64,000 nt of DNA from Streptomyces cucumeris. GTDB lineage: Bacteria; Actinomycetota; Actinomycetes; Streptomycetales; Streptomycetaceae. The position numbers and the translations under genes were made by a program. The notes under the pieces were generated by a model, which was not told where the DNA came from, searched no databases, and saw only the letters and a list, made by a program, of their open reading frames with translations. The DNA is taken from the NCBI RefSeq assembly GCF_024295805.1, contig NZ_JANCLX010000003.1, forward strand, positions 248,001 to 312,000. Reading direction: 5' to 3'. Shown here in pieces: positions 8,854-16,629 of this stretch; the stretch's first letter is position 1; each line of letters begins with the position of its first letter.

Positions 8854-8869
8854 GTAGCGTACGGCTTAA
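8854..8869 (+). promoter_or_regulatory. -10 box giving a probable leaderless transcript; divergent promoter region
   Basis: TAGCGT at 8854-8859 sits 9 nt before ATG 8869 with no Shine-Dalgarno sequence between, so transcription would start at or next to the start codon. The whole pump/regulator spacer is only 56 bases and holds the palindromic core CGTACG. Confidence 0.4.
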
Positions 8870-9846
8870 TGATCAGCTTCGTGCTCGATGTCGAGGATCT
8901 CGCGAACACCCGGTTCGCCCTCTCCCCCCTCCATGAAACCCTGCTCAGTCTGCGGGTGTTGCAGGATCCCGGGCTGTCCGCGCTGCACCTCCCCTGGCGC
9001 AGATCCGTTCTGGGCGGGCTCGGCGCGCTCGACACGGAACTGCTGATGTCCCTGGTGGCGCAGCGGCGCACCCTCCCCGACTTCCTCACGCCCCATCCGG
9101 CCGGTTTCGCACCGGACTTCGAGGAACAGCTCGCCGTCGTCCGCCGGACACCGCCCGCCCGGGTCCGCCACGATCTGATCCTCGCGCACGCACCCGACCC
9201 GCTCCCCGGGGCCCTGCACACCGCCACCGAGGGCGACGGTCCCGTCGCCGGACTCCGCGACGCGATCTGCGAACTCCTGCGCCGGTACTGGGAGACGGCC
9301 CTCGAGCCGATGTGGCCCCAGATGCGACTGGTCCTGGAAGCCGACATGACCTACCGCGCCCGGCAACTCGCCCTGGGCGGGGCCCGGCTGCTGTTCGCCG
9401 ATATGCACCCGAACCTGCGCTGGCGGGACGGGACCCTGTCCATCGACAAGATGATCAGCAGCCACCGAGTCGCGGCGGCCGGCAAGGGACTGCTGCTCCT
9501 GCCCTCGGTGTTCGCGCACAAGCCCGCACCCCCGGTCAGCCCGGAGGTGCCACCACGGCTCGTCTATCCGAGCCGTGGTGTCGCCACCCTGTGGGAACCG
9601 GCGCCGACCGCCCATGCGACCGCCCTGGTGTCCCTGATCGGCGCGCCCCGGGCCAGGCTGCTCGGTCTCCTCGAAGAGCCGCTGCCCACGGTCGAGATGG
9701 CCCGCCGCCTCCGGGTGACCCCGAGTGCCGTCTCCCAGCATCTGCGCGTACTCCACGCCGCGGGTCTGGTCACCCGGGCACGCGACGGACGGCAGGTCCT
9801 CTACCGGCGCAGCGCGCTCGGCGACCAGCTCACGGCCGGGGCCTGA
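8869..9846 (+). CDS. ArsR-like winged-helix regulator (DUF5937-type)
   Basis: A 325-residue regulator. I start it at ATG 8869 (MISFVLDVEDLANTRFALSP), the conserved beginning of this actinobacterial family; a GTG at 8821 in frame would overlap the pump's start. Most of the protein (about 1-240) is the DUF5937-type body; the DNA-binding winged helix is at the C-terminus: IGAPRARLLGLLEEPLPTVE, then MARRLRVTPSAVSQHLRVLH and a basic wing RARDGRQVLYRRS. Adjacent and divergent to an MFS exporter, it probably represses or activates that pump in response to an unknown ligand. Confidence 0.82.
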   Translation: MISFVLDVEDLANTRFALSPLHETLLSLRVLQDPGLSALHLPWRRSVLGGLGALDTELLMSLVAQRRTLPDFLTPHPAGFAPDFEEQLAVVRRTPPARVRHDLILAHAPDPLPGALHTATEGDGPVAGLRDAICELLRRYWETALEPMWPQMRLVLEADMTYRARQLALGGARLLFADMHPNLRWRDGTLSIDKMISSHRVAAAGKGLLLLPSVFAHKPAPPVSPEVPPRLVYPSRGVATLWEPAPTAHATALVSLIGAPRARLLGLLEEPLPTVEMARRLRVTPSAVSQHLRVLHAAGLVTRARDGRQVLYRRSALGDQLTAGA

Positions 9847-9871
9847 CGGCGGCGTTCAGGCGGCCCGGCGT

Positions 9872-10450
9872 TCAGTCCTGGTCCGGGCCGTCCGCGGAGT
9901 CGGGGAGCAGGGGGAACAGCCGTGTGATGAGGGCTACCGGCCGCGCCCCCTCGGGCCGGGACAGCGGCCGTTCCTCGCGGTCCCGGTAGGGCGCGAGCAT
10001 CCGCCGGATCCCGTCGGCGACGCGGCTCATCTCCTCCGGCGTGAGGTAGGCGACGGCGCTGAAGGCCTCGTCATGGCGCCATGCGGCCGGTGCCTGGTCC
10101 CGCTGGGTCAGCCATCGCTGCCAGCTCTCGTCCTCCAGCCCTCGTGCCAAGTCGCCGAAGGACTCGGCGGCGGCCGCTCCGGCCGCAGCGGGGTTCCGCC
10201 TCAGACGCCAGGGACGTGCGCGGCCCCCGTGGTGCGGGGCCTCCTCGATATATCCGTGGCGCGCGAGCTGGCGCAGATGGAATGAGCAGAGGCCGGAGCT
10301 GTGGCCCAGCCGGGCCGCGGCTTCCGTGGCCGTCACGGTGCCGACTTCGGCGAGCAGCTCCAGCAGGGCCGTACGGACTTCGTGCTCACGCAGTTCGCCG
10401 CCGCCGCCGGCCGTCCGGCGGTCCGCGGCCTTGAGATCATCGTCAGTCAC
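9872..10450 (-). CDS. ArsR-like winged-helix repressor (HTH_20 type)
   Basis: A 192-residue regulator. The N-terminal winged helix is clear: HEVRTALLELLAEVGTVTAT, EAAARLGHSSGLCSFHLRQL, then the wing YIEEAPHHGGRARPWRLR. The remaining helical part is variable. The best start is GTG 10450, which has no ribosome site and lies inside the first of two palindromes, suggesting a leaderless message shut off by its own product. It is divergent from the peptide deformylase gene, whose promoter would also lie over these palindromes. I infer that this protein binds them and controls both genes. It ends 26 bases from the convergent regulator gene. Confidence 0.8.
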   Translation of the reverse strand: MTDDDLKAADRRTAGGGGELREHEVRTALLELLAEVGTVTATEAAARLGHSSGLCSFHLRQLARHGYIEEAPHHGGRARPWRLRRNPAAAGAAAAESFGDLARGLEDESWQRWLTQRDQAPAAWRHDEAFSAVAYLTPEEMSRVADGIRRMLAPYRDREERPLSRPEGARPVALITRLFPLLPDSADGPDQD

Positions 10451-10477
10451 TTTGCAAAGTCTGCTACTTTGCAAAGG
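10449..10477. promoter_or_regulatory. Twin palindromic operator ACTTTGCAAAGT in the repressor/deformylase spacer
   Basis: Two copies of a 12-bp palindrome: ACTTTGCAAAGT (10449-10460, perfect) and ACTTTGCAAAGG (10466-10477, one mismatch), centres 17 bp apart. The first covers the repressor's start codon and both lie upstream of the deformylase. ArsR/HTH_20 dimers bind such short symmetric sites. Confidence 0.7.
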
Positions 10478-10528
10478 AGTTCGCAACCAGGAGTTCACCA
10501 CCAGAGGCCCGCACAAGGGGAGACGACC

Positions 10529-11191
10529 ATGTCTGTTCATCAGGAGCGGCCCCGGCCCGCCGATCGCCGGGTCCGCGTGCAGGGTGGTCCGGTCGACACC
10601 TATCCGAGACGGGCACCGGAGGCGGAGAGGGGCTCGGTACGCAGGGTCACGGTGGTGGGCGAGGAGGTGCTGAGCCGTCCGTGCCGGGAGGTGACCTCGT
10701 TCGGAACGGCCGAGTTGTCGACACTGATCGAGGACATGTTCCTGACCATGTACGTGGCCGACGGCGCCGGTCTCGCCGCCAACCAGGTCGGTGTGGATCT
10801 GAGGCTGTTCGTGTACGACTGCCCGGACGACGCGGGGGTCCGGCATGTCGGCCACCTCATCAACCCGGTTCTGGAGCTGCCCGATCCGGCCGGCCGACGG
10901 CTCGTCGACGATGCCGAGGGCTGTCTGTCCGTGCCGGGGGCGACCATGTCGGTCCCGCGCACCGACCGGACGGTGGCCCGGGGGTTCGACAAGGACGGCA
11001 ACCCTCTGGTCATCGAGGGGACGGGGTACTTCGCCCGGTGTCTGCAGCATGAGGCCGACCATCTCGACGGCCATCTGTACCTCTCCCGGCTCTCCAAGCG
11101 GGACCGCAAGGAGGCGCTGCGGCAGATGGAGGAACGCCGGGAGGACGTCTTCGCGCGCCGCGCCACCAGGGCTGCCGATCTGGCGCGGTGA
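10529..11191 (+). CDS. def: Peptide deformylase
   Basis: A 220-residue metal-dependent deformylase that removes the N-formyl group from nascent proteins. All three family motifs are intact: GAGLAANQVG (79-88), EGCLSVPG (130-137, Cys132 metal ligand) and HEADHLDG (174-181, two His ligands and the catalytic Glu175). The N-terminal 35 residues are a non-conserved extension. Start ATG 10529 has AAGGGGAG about 6 nt upstream. Streptomyces usually carry more than one deformylase; this one is divergent from a winged-helix repressor and preceded by two repressor-type palindromes, so it is likely an inducible accessory copy rather than the housekeeping enzyme. A role in tolerance to deformylase inhibitors is possible but unproven. 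Confidence 0.92.
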   Translation: MSVHQERPRPADRRVRVQGGPVDTYPRRAPEAERGSVRRVTVVGEEVLSRPCREVTSFGTAELSTLIEDMFLTMYVADGAGLAANQVGVDLRLFVYDCPDDAGVRHVGHLINPVLELPDPAGRRLVDDAEGCLSVPGATMSVPRTDRTVARGFDKDGNPLVIEGTGYFARCLQHEADHLDGHLYLSRLSKRDRKEALRQMEERREDVFARRATRAADLAR

Positions 11192-11285
11192 AGCGGGGCG
11201 GTCGGTGGCCGGTGACCGTGACCGGTGACCGGGGTAACGGCCCGGTGTGCCACGGTCGTCGGCCGTCAGGGGGTGGCATGACGGA

Positions 11286-11314
11286 ACGGCCCCCGCGGGG
11301 GTGCCGGGGGCCGT
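11286..11314. terminator. Bidirectional terminator, perfect 10-bp stem
   Basis: ACGGCCCCCG / CGGGGGCCGT with a 9-nt loop, between the convergent deformylase and lipoprotein genes. Just upstream (about 11205-11232) a GGTGACC element is repeated. Confidence 0.5.
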
Positions 11315-11385
11315 CGGTCAGCGGGCAGCCGCAGGGGAGTCGGCTGCCCGGGTCCGTGGGACGGGCGGATGCCGCCCGTCGCTGA

Positions 11386-12045
11386 TCAGTCGAGGGCGTT
11401 GGCGCTCTCGCTCTGCCAGTAGGTGACCTTCGCGCTGCTGTCGATGTAGACCGAGCCGCCGGGCAGCGAGACGGAGGTGGCGGAGTCCTTGCCCTCGAGG
11501 TACACGCTCAGCTCGCTGACCTTCGTAGCCTCGCTGCCCGAACCGTCGGCGCTGGAGGTGAGGATGCCCGCGTAGCCCGACTTGCCCGGCGCCAGGGAGA
11601 CCACGGCCTGCGGCTTGCTCTCCTCGATGACCGGAGTGGCCGCCTGCGCGTCATCGAACCGCAGCGCCGGGAAACCCGGCAGGTCACACGTGACGCCGGA
11701 GTTGTTGGTCGCCTTCAGCAGCAGGTGGTTGATCGGCCGGGAGACCTTGGAGGCCGTCATCGTCACCTTGCTGGGATCACAAGTGCCGATCTTGCCACCG
11801 GATCCGTTCTTGCCGCCCTCCTGGGCACCGGCGTCGGCGCCGCCCCCGGCCGTCGTGTCCTGCTTGTCGCCGCCCTTGGAGTCGGAACCGGTCTCGGCGG
11901 CGGCCGAACTCTCGGCGGAGCCGGAGCGCTTCACGCCACCCGCGTCGTCGTTGTTGCACGCCGCGAGGGTCAGAGCGGCGGCCATCAGCGTCACGCTGGC
12001 GACAGCGGTTCGGACGGTGCGGGCGTTGACGGTGGAGATCGACAT
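11386..12045 (-). CDS. DUF4232 lipoprotein
   Basis: A 219-residue predicted lipoprotein, start ATG 12045 with GGGGGAA upstream. The signal peptide ends in the lipobox LTLAAC (Cys30), followed by a Ser/Gly/Ala/Lys-rich linker of about 60 residues. The C-terminal domain (about 86-219) fits DUF4232: CDPSKVTMTASKVSRP, then NNSGVTCDLPGFPALRF, with two Cys that may pair. DUF4232 lipoproteins are common on the surface of Streptomyces and have no established role. An unusual array of 11-bp repeats lies about 90 bases upstream (12132-12186), suggesting control by an OmpR/SARP-type regulator. Confidence 0.85.
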   Translation of the reverse strand: MSISTVNARTVRTAVASVTLMAAALTLAACNNDDAGGVKRSGSAESSAAAETGSDSKGGDKQDTTAGGGADAGAQEGGKNGSGGKIGTCDPSKVTMTASKVSRPINHLLLKATNNSGVTCDLPGFPALRFDDAQAATPVIEESKPQAVVSLAPGKSGYAGILTSSADGSGSEATKVSELSVYLEGKDSATSVSLPGGSVYIDSSAKVTYWQSESANALD

Positions 12046-12131
12046 CGGTGGTTCCCCCTGCGGGTCGTGTGGGCGGTGCTGCGGTGGCCGTGCGGTCGTC
12101 CTGCGGTACGTCTCAAGACTGTCCGGCCCCG

Positions 12132-12193
12132 CTGGCGTTCGGCTGCCGTACCGCTGCCGCACCGCTAACGCCTCACTAACGCGCCCCGTTAGC
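12132..12193. repeat. Five in-phase 11-bp direct repeats plus inverted end, operator-like
   Basis: Contiguous units CTGGCGTTCGG, CTGCCGTACCG, CTGCCGCACCG, CTAACGCCTCA and CTAACGCGCCC fill 12132-12186 exactly, each starting CT and spaced one helical turn, followed by CGTTAGC (12187-12193), the inverse of the GCTAACG at 12164-12170. Eleven-bp spacing is typical of OmpR/PhoB and SARP activator sites. It lies upstream of the lipoprotein gene (left) and the FHA-ABC gene (right). Confidence 0.5.
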
Positions 12194-12536
12194 AGGCGGA
12201 CGATCTCCGACCGGACGCCAGGACACGCAACCTCCGTGCGCCCCACACCCTCTTCCAGTCCGGCCATGACCATGCGCACCGGCGCACCCGGTCAGGGCCG
12301 CACCCCGGCTGACCGACCCCACGAGGACACACCGCCGTGACCCCCGACGAACACGTCCATTGCAGGCCCGACGATCGCACCGGCCGCCTCCGGGCCGTGG
12401 ACCGCGCACGGAACACCACATGACGTCCGTCGGCCCCGGGGCCGTCCGGGCCCAGGCCGGAACCGCAGGACCCGTCCGGGCCGGCGTCGCTCCTCGCGCG
12501 GCCGGCCTCGGTGCACACGATCGACTGGGGGCAGAC

Positions 12537-15338
12537 GTGCCGGAACTCGAACTGCATGCCAATGGACGCACCTGGACCCTGGACGCGTCCCGGAGTTACA
12601 CCATCGGGCGCGACCACCAGGCCGACATCTCGTTCATCGACCGCCGGGTCTCCCGGCGGCATGTGACGATCCGCTGCGACGCCGGGACATGGGTCATCGA
12701 GGACCTCGGCAGTGCGAACGGCACGTTCGCCGAGGGACGCCGTATCCAGCGGATCGAGATCGGCCACGGTTCGATCGTCCGGCTGGGAGACGTCACCACC
12801 GGTACGCGGCTGGACTTCACCGGGGGCCCGGCGGCGGTGAACGGCGGCCCGGCGCGCGCGGCGTCGGGTGGCGCGGCCCCGGTGGCAGGGGCCCCGGCGA
12901 AAGCGTCATCGTCAGCGGGGCGGACGGCCCCGGGCGGTACGGCGGCCGATGCCGCCCCCGCCACCGGCCCAGGCGCCTCGGACCCGTCCGTCCCCTCCGC
13001 CTCCTCCGGCCCCTCGGCGTCAGGACCGGCAGCCCCCCGAAGGGCCCCGGCCCCGGCGGCCTCCGGCGCGCGGCCACCGCGCGATCCATGGCCCGGCGTG
13101 GCCACCGGCCCCGGACCCGGCCCCGAGCACGAGCACGAGTACGAACACGAGGCGGCCCCCGGCGACGGCTCGTTCCGGCCCGTCCGCCACCCCCACGCGG
13201 CCGACCTCACCAGTGCCGCGTTCGTCGGGGCCCTCGCGGGCACGCCCAGCGACCAGGCCCCCCACCGGCCCGACGGGGACGCGCACGGCCCCCGTGGCGC
13301 CGCCGCGGCCCTCTCCTTCGACCGGGACCCCTCCGGCGTCCACCGGCTCTCCCTGGGACAGCGGCTGCGCATCGGCCGCGCACCGGAGAACGAACTCGTG
13401 GTGGAGGGTCCGTACGTCTCCCGCCACCACGCGGAGTTCCAGCCCCTGCCCGGCGGGCGCTACGAGATCGTCGACCTCGGCAGCCACAACGGCACCTACG
13501 TCAACGGGCAACCCGTGTCCCGCCAGGTCATCGGCCCGGACGACATCGTCGGTGTCGGCCACTCCACCTTCCGTCTCGTCGGGGACCGGCTGGAGGAGTT
13601 CGTCGACACCGGTGAGGTCTCCTTCGCCGCCCGGAGCCTGACGGTGACCGTCGGACGCGGCAAGACCATCCTGGACGACGTCTCCTTCGGCGTCCCGGAG
13701 AAGTCGCTGGTGGCGGTGATCGGGCCGTCGGGCTCCGGGAAGTCCACGCTCCTGCGCGCGCTCACCGGCTACCGGCCCGCCGACCGCGGCAACGTCCTCT
13801 ACGACCACCGCGACCTCTACACGCAGTTCGCCGAGTTGCGCCGCCGGATCGGCCTCGTTCCGCAGGACGACATCCTGCACAAGGAACTGACCGTCGACAC
13901 CGCCCTGAAGTACGCCGCGCGGCTCCGCTTCCCCGGGGACACCAAGGCCGCCGAGCGCAGCGCCCGGATCGACGAGGTGCTCCAGGAGCTGAAACTCGAT
14001 GTCCACCGGGACAAGAGGGTCGCCTCGCTCTCGGGTGGCCAGCGCAAGCGGGTGTCCGTCGCGCTGGAGCTGCTGACCAAACCCTCGCTGCTCTTCCTCG
14101 ACGAGCCCACCTCCGGGCTCGACCCGGGCCTGGACCGCGATGTCATGCAGCTGCTCCGGGGACTCGCCGACGACGGCCGCACCGTCCTGGTGGTGACCCA
14201 CTCCGTCGCCGAACTGTCCCTCTGCGACCGGGTGCTGGTCATGGCGCCCGGCGGCTCCGTGGCGTACTTCGGCCCGCCGGCCGACGCGCTGGACTTCTTC
14301 GGCCACCACAGCTGGGCGGATGTCTTCTCCGCCTTCGAGAACCACCGCGAGGACGACTGGGGCGGGCGCTGGCGCACCTCCCGGCAGTACGACCGGTGCG
14401 TCGCCGAGATCGACGCGGCCGTACCGGCGCAGCAGCCGGGCGCCCGCACGCCGCAGCCGGCCGCACGGGTCCGGCAGCCCAAACCACAGCGCTGGGGCGG
14501 TCAGTTGTGGACCCTGATCCGCCGCTATCTGTCGGTGATCGCTTCCGACAAGGGCTTCATGGCGCTGATGATGCTGGTCCCGGCCGTACTGGGCGGGGTG
14601 AGCTGTCTGATCCCGGCCATGTACGGACTCGCCCCTCCCCCGCCCGACAGCAGGTTCCGCTACAACCAGGAGGCCGGGACCATCCTGCTGGTGCTCGTCG
14701 TCGGGATGTGTTTCTCCGGCGCGGCCAACTCCGTCCGTGAATTGATCAAAGAACGGGTGATCTACGAACGGGAACGGGCCACGGGTCTGTCCCGGTCCGC
14801 CTATCTGATGTCGAAGGTGATCGTCCTCGGTCTGATCACCGCCGTGCAGGGCGTCGTCATCTGCGCGATCGGCTTCTCCGTCCACCAGCTCCCCGCCCGG
14901 GGGCTGCTCATGCCCACGGCCGTCGAGGTCTGTGCGACGGTCTGCGCACTGGGCTTCACCTGCATGATGTTCGGTCTGGTCATCTCCGCGCTGGTGCGGA
15001 CCCCCGAGAAGACCATGCCGCTACTGGTGATGTTCGCCGTCGTCCAGGTCGTCTTCACCGGTGTCCTCTTCAAGCTGTTCAACTCCCCCGGTATCGAGCA
15101 GATCGGCTGGCTGATGCCCGCCCGCTGGGCGGTGGCGGGCGCCGGAACCACCCTCGACCTCGGGCACACCATGCCGCCCTGGAACCTCGACAAGCCGGAT
15201 GACATCGACCCGCTGTGGGCCCACAGCGTCACCCAGTGGGCCGTCGACCTCGGCGTACTCCTGGCACTCGGCCTGCTCTGCGGCTTCGCCGTGACCCGCC
15301 TGCTGCGCCGGCACGAACCCGAGGTCATGCGCGACTAG
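12537..15338 (+). CDS. FHA-domain ABC transporter (Rv1747-like half-exporter)
   Basis: About 933 residues joining two phosphothreonine-binding FHA domains to an ABC exporter. FHA-1 is at about 1-85 (GRDHQADIS, VSRRH, SANGT), followed by a 165-residue Ala/Pro linker with a His/Glu patch, then FHA-2 at about 264-350 (GRAPENELVV, VSRHH, SHNGTYVNG). The ATPase has Walker A GPSGSGKST (about 395), signature LSGGQRKR (about 499), Walker B LLFLDEPTSGLD and H-loop THSVAE. Six membrane segments of ABC-2/ABCG type follow. The layout matches mycobacterial Rv1747, which is phosphorylated by a Ser/Thr kinase. The start is ambiguous: GTG 12537 has GGGGG upstream and places FHA-1 at the N-terminus; ATG 12420 is an alternative. 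No kinase gene is adjacent. Its TAG stop overlaps that of the convergent GNAT gene. Confidence 0.88.
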   Translation: MPELELHANGRTWTLDASRSYTIGRDHQADISFIDRRVSRRHVTIRCDAGTWVIEDLGSANGTFAEGRRIQRIEIGHGSIVRLGDVTTGTRLDFTGGPAAVNGGPARAASGGAAPVAGAPAKASSSAGRTAPGGTAADAAPATGPGASDPSVPSASSGPSASGPAAPRRAPAPAASGARPPRDPWPGVATGPGPGPEHEHEYEHEAAPGDGSFRPVRHPHAADLTSAAFVGALAGTPSDQAPHRPDGDAHGPRGAAAALSFDRDPSGVHRLSLGQRLRIGRAPENELVVEGPYVSRHHAEFQPLPGGRYEIVDLGSHNGTYVNGQPVSRQVIGPDDIVGVGHSTFRLVGDRLEEFVDTGEVSFAARSLTVTVGRGKTILDDVSFGVPEKSLVAVIGPSGSGKSTLLRALTGYRPADRGNVLYDHRDLYTQFAELRRRIGLVPQDDILHKELTVDTALKYAARLRFPGDTKAAERSARIDEVLQELKLDVHRDKRVASLSGGQRKRVSVALELLTKPSLLFLDEPTSGLDPGLDRDVMQLLRGLADDGRTVLVVTHSVAELSLCDRVLVMAPGGSVAYFGPPADALDFFGHHSWADVFSAFENHREDDWGGRWRTSRQYDRCVAEIDAAVPAQQPGARTPQPAARVRQPKPQRWGGQLWTLIRRYLSVIASDKGFMALMMLVPAVLGGVSCLIPAMYGLAPPPPDSRFRYNQEAGTILLVLVVGMCFSGAANSVRELIKERVIYERERATGLSRSAYLMSKVIVLGLITAVQGVVICAIGFSVHQLPARGLLMPTAVEVCATVCALGFTCMMFGLVISALVRTPEKTMPLLVMFAVVQVVFTGVLFKLFNSPGIEQIGWLMPARWAVAGAGTTLDLGHTMPPWNLDKPDDIDPLWAHSVTQWAVDLGVLLALGLLCGFAVTRLLRRHEPEVMRD

Positions 15339-16210
15339 CCGCCGCCCGTGCGGGTGTCCCGGACCCGGTCCCGGGTCTCGGGGCACCGCTGGAACCCCGC
15401 TGCCTCATAGGTGGCGACGGCACCGACATTGGCGCTCGGGGTGGAGACGATCGCGCTCGACGAGCCCAGCTCCCGGAGCGCCGCCGCCGCGGCCACGGAG
15501 ATCGCCTCGCCGAGGCCGCGGCGGCGATGGTCCCGGTGCACACCCATCGGTTCGAGCAACCCGGGCCTGCCCGGACCGGCCGACCACACCGCCACCGTCG
15601 CCACCGCGGTGTCCTGGTCGTCGTACGCGACCAGACACCGGGCGTCGGCGAACGGCGCTCCGGCCGCCATCGCGTGCCAGCCCTCGTCGGTGAACCTCGA
15701 TCCGTCGAACGCCGCCCGGTGGACGGCCACGAACGCGTGCGCCCGTTCCGGCCCGGCCACCTCGATCCGCACACCCGGGTCGCGCACCGGCTCCGTGAGG
15801 TCGCGGCGCAGCGGCGTCCACGGCTCGTCGGCGCCCCAGCCGGCCTCGCACAGCAGATCGTGGACCAGCGAGCCCATCGGCGCCTCGACGTTCACCTTCC
15901 CCGGGGGCAGTACACCGCGCTCCGGCTCGATCACGTCCTGGACCACCTGATGTGCCAGCTCCTCGTCCCGCTGCGCGTCGGGCGCGATCGCCAGCCGCAA
16001 CAGCCCGGGGCCGTCCAGCAGCCCCACGGCGAGCGTCCGTCCACCCCGGCTCCACGTCCTGACCGCCGCGGCGGTGGCCTCCGCGCCCGACCGCCAGAAC
16101 CAGCCCAGGTCCCCCTGATGCAACTGCGTCGGCGCTCCGTCGTCCTGCCACCCCCGCAGCACACCCACGGCCTCGCTCAGCCCGTCGACTCCCGGCGTGC
16201 CCAACCCCAT
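15335..16210 (-). CDS. GNAT family N-acetyltransferase
   Basis: A 291-residue acyltransferase with two GNAT-like halves. The C-terminal half carries the acetyl-CoA loop PMGVHRDHRRRGLGEAI (R-x-x-G-x-G/A type) followed by a long helix and SANVGAVATYEAAGF, a typical GNAT ending. The N-terminal half has weaker similarity. I choose ATG 16210, with GGGGG 7 nt upstream; ATG 16216 is only 1 nt from it. The acceptor is unknown; aminoglycoside-type, mycothiol-synthase-like and protein acetylation remain possible. The gene converges on the FHA exporter, the two sharing a CTAG in which each strand reads TAG. Confidence 0.8.
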   Translation of the reverse strand: MGLGTPGVDGLSEAVGVLRGWQDDGAPTQLHQGDLGWFWRSGAEATAAAVRTWSRGGRTLAVGLLDGPGLLRLAIAPDAQRDEELAHQVVQDVIEPERGVLPPGKVNVEAPMGSLVHDLLCEAGWGADEPWTPLRRDLTEPVRDPGVRIEVAGPERAHAFVAVHRAAFDGSRFTDEGWHAMAAGAPFADARCLVAYDDQDTAVATVAVWSAGPGRPGLLEPMGVHRDHRRRGLGEAISVAAAAALRELGSSSAIVSTPSANVGAVATYEAAGFQRCPETRDRVRDTRTGGG

Positions 16211-16629
16211 CGCCATACCCCCGATCACACACCACCCCGCCGACCGTCCGCACCTGGTTTCCGAGCCCCAACCCCGCCCGGCCATGGGCCGGTTGTCGCA
16301 TGGAGCTGAACGTGGCCAGAGGGCGGAGTTCCACCAGGAGCACACCACCCGTCACGCTGCCAGCGCACACGCAGACCCGCTGACGGCCCGGCCGGGGGCG
16401 AGGGCAACCGCGTCGTGCCGGTTGCCCTCGCACCGCCGATTCGGGGCGAATCCTGGTTCTCCACCCCGCGGACAACCGCCCTGAGTGAGCGCCGCTCTCT
16501 CCTCCATGAAGGCCCTCGAAGCCGCCGGACGGACCGGTCCGGCCACCTTCTCGCCCCCCAAGGTGCGTGGGTGGCCCGATGTCCCGCTCCGTACCGCCCC
16601 TCGGCACGCCACCGGAGAGTAGTCGCACG
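16211..16629. other. Intergenic region upstream of the redox fusion gene
   Basis: About 420 bases separating the divergent acetyltransferase and fusion genes. Open frames here look like shadows. I see no clear palindromic operator or promoter hexamers; the only firm element is GGAGAG 10 nt before ATG 16630. Confidence 0.4.
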
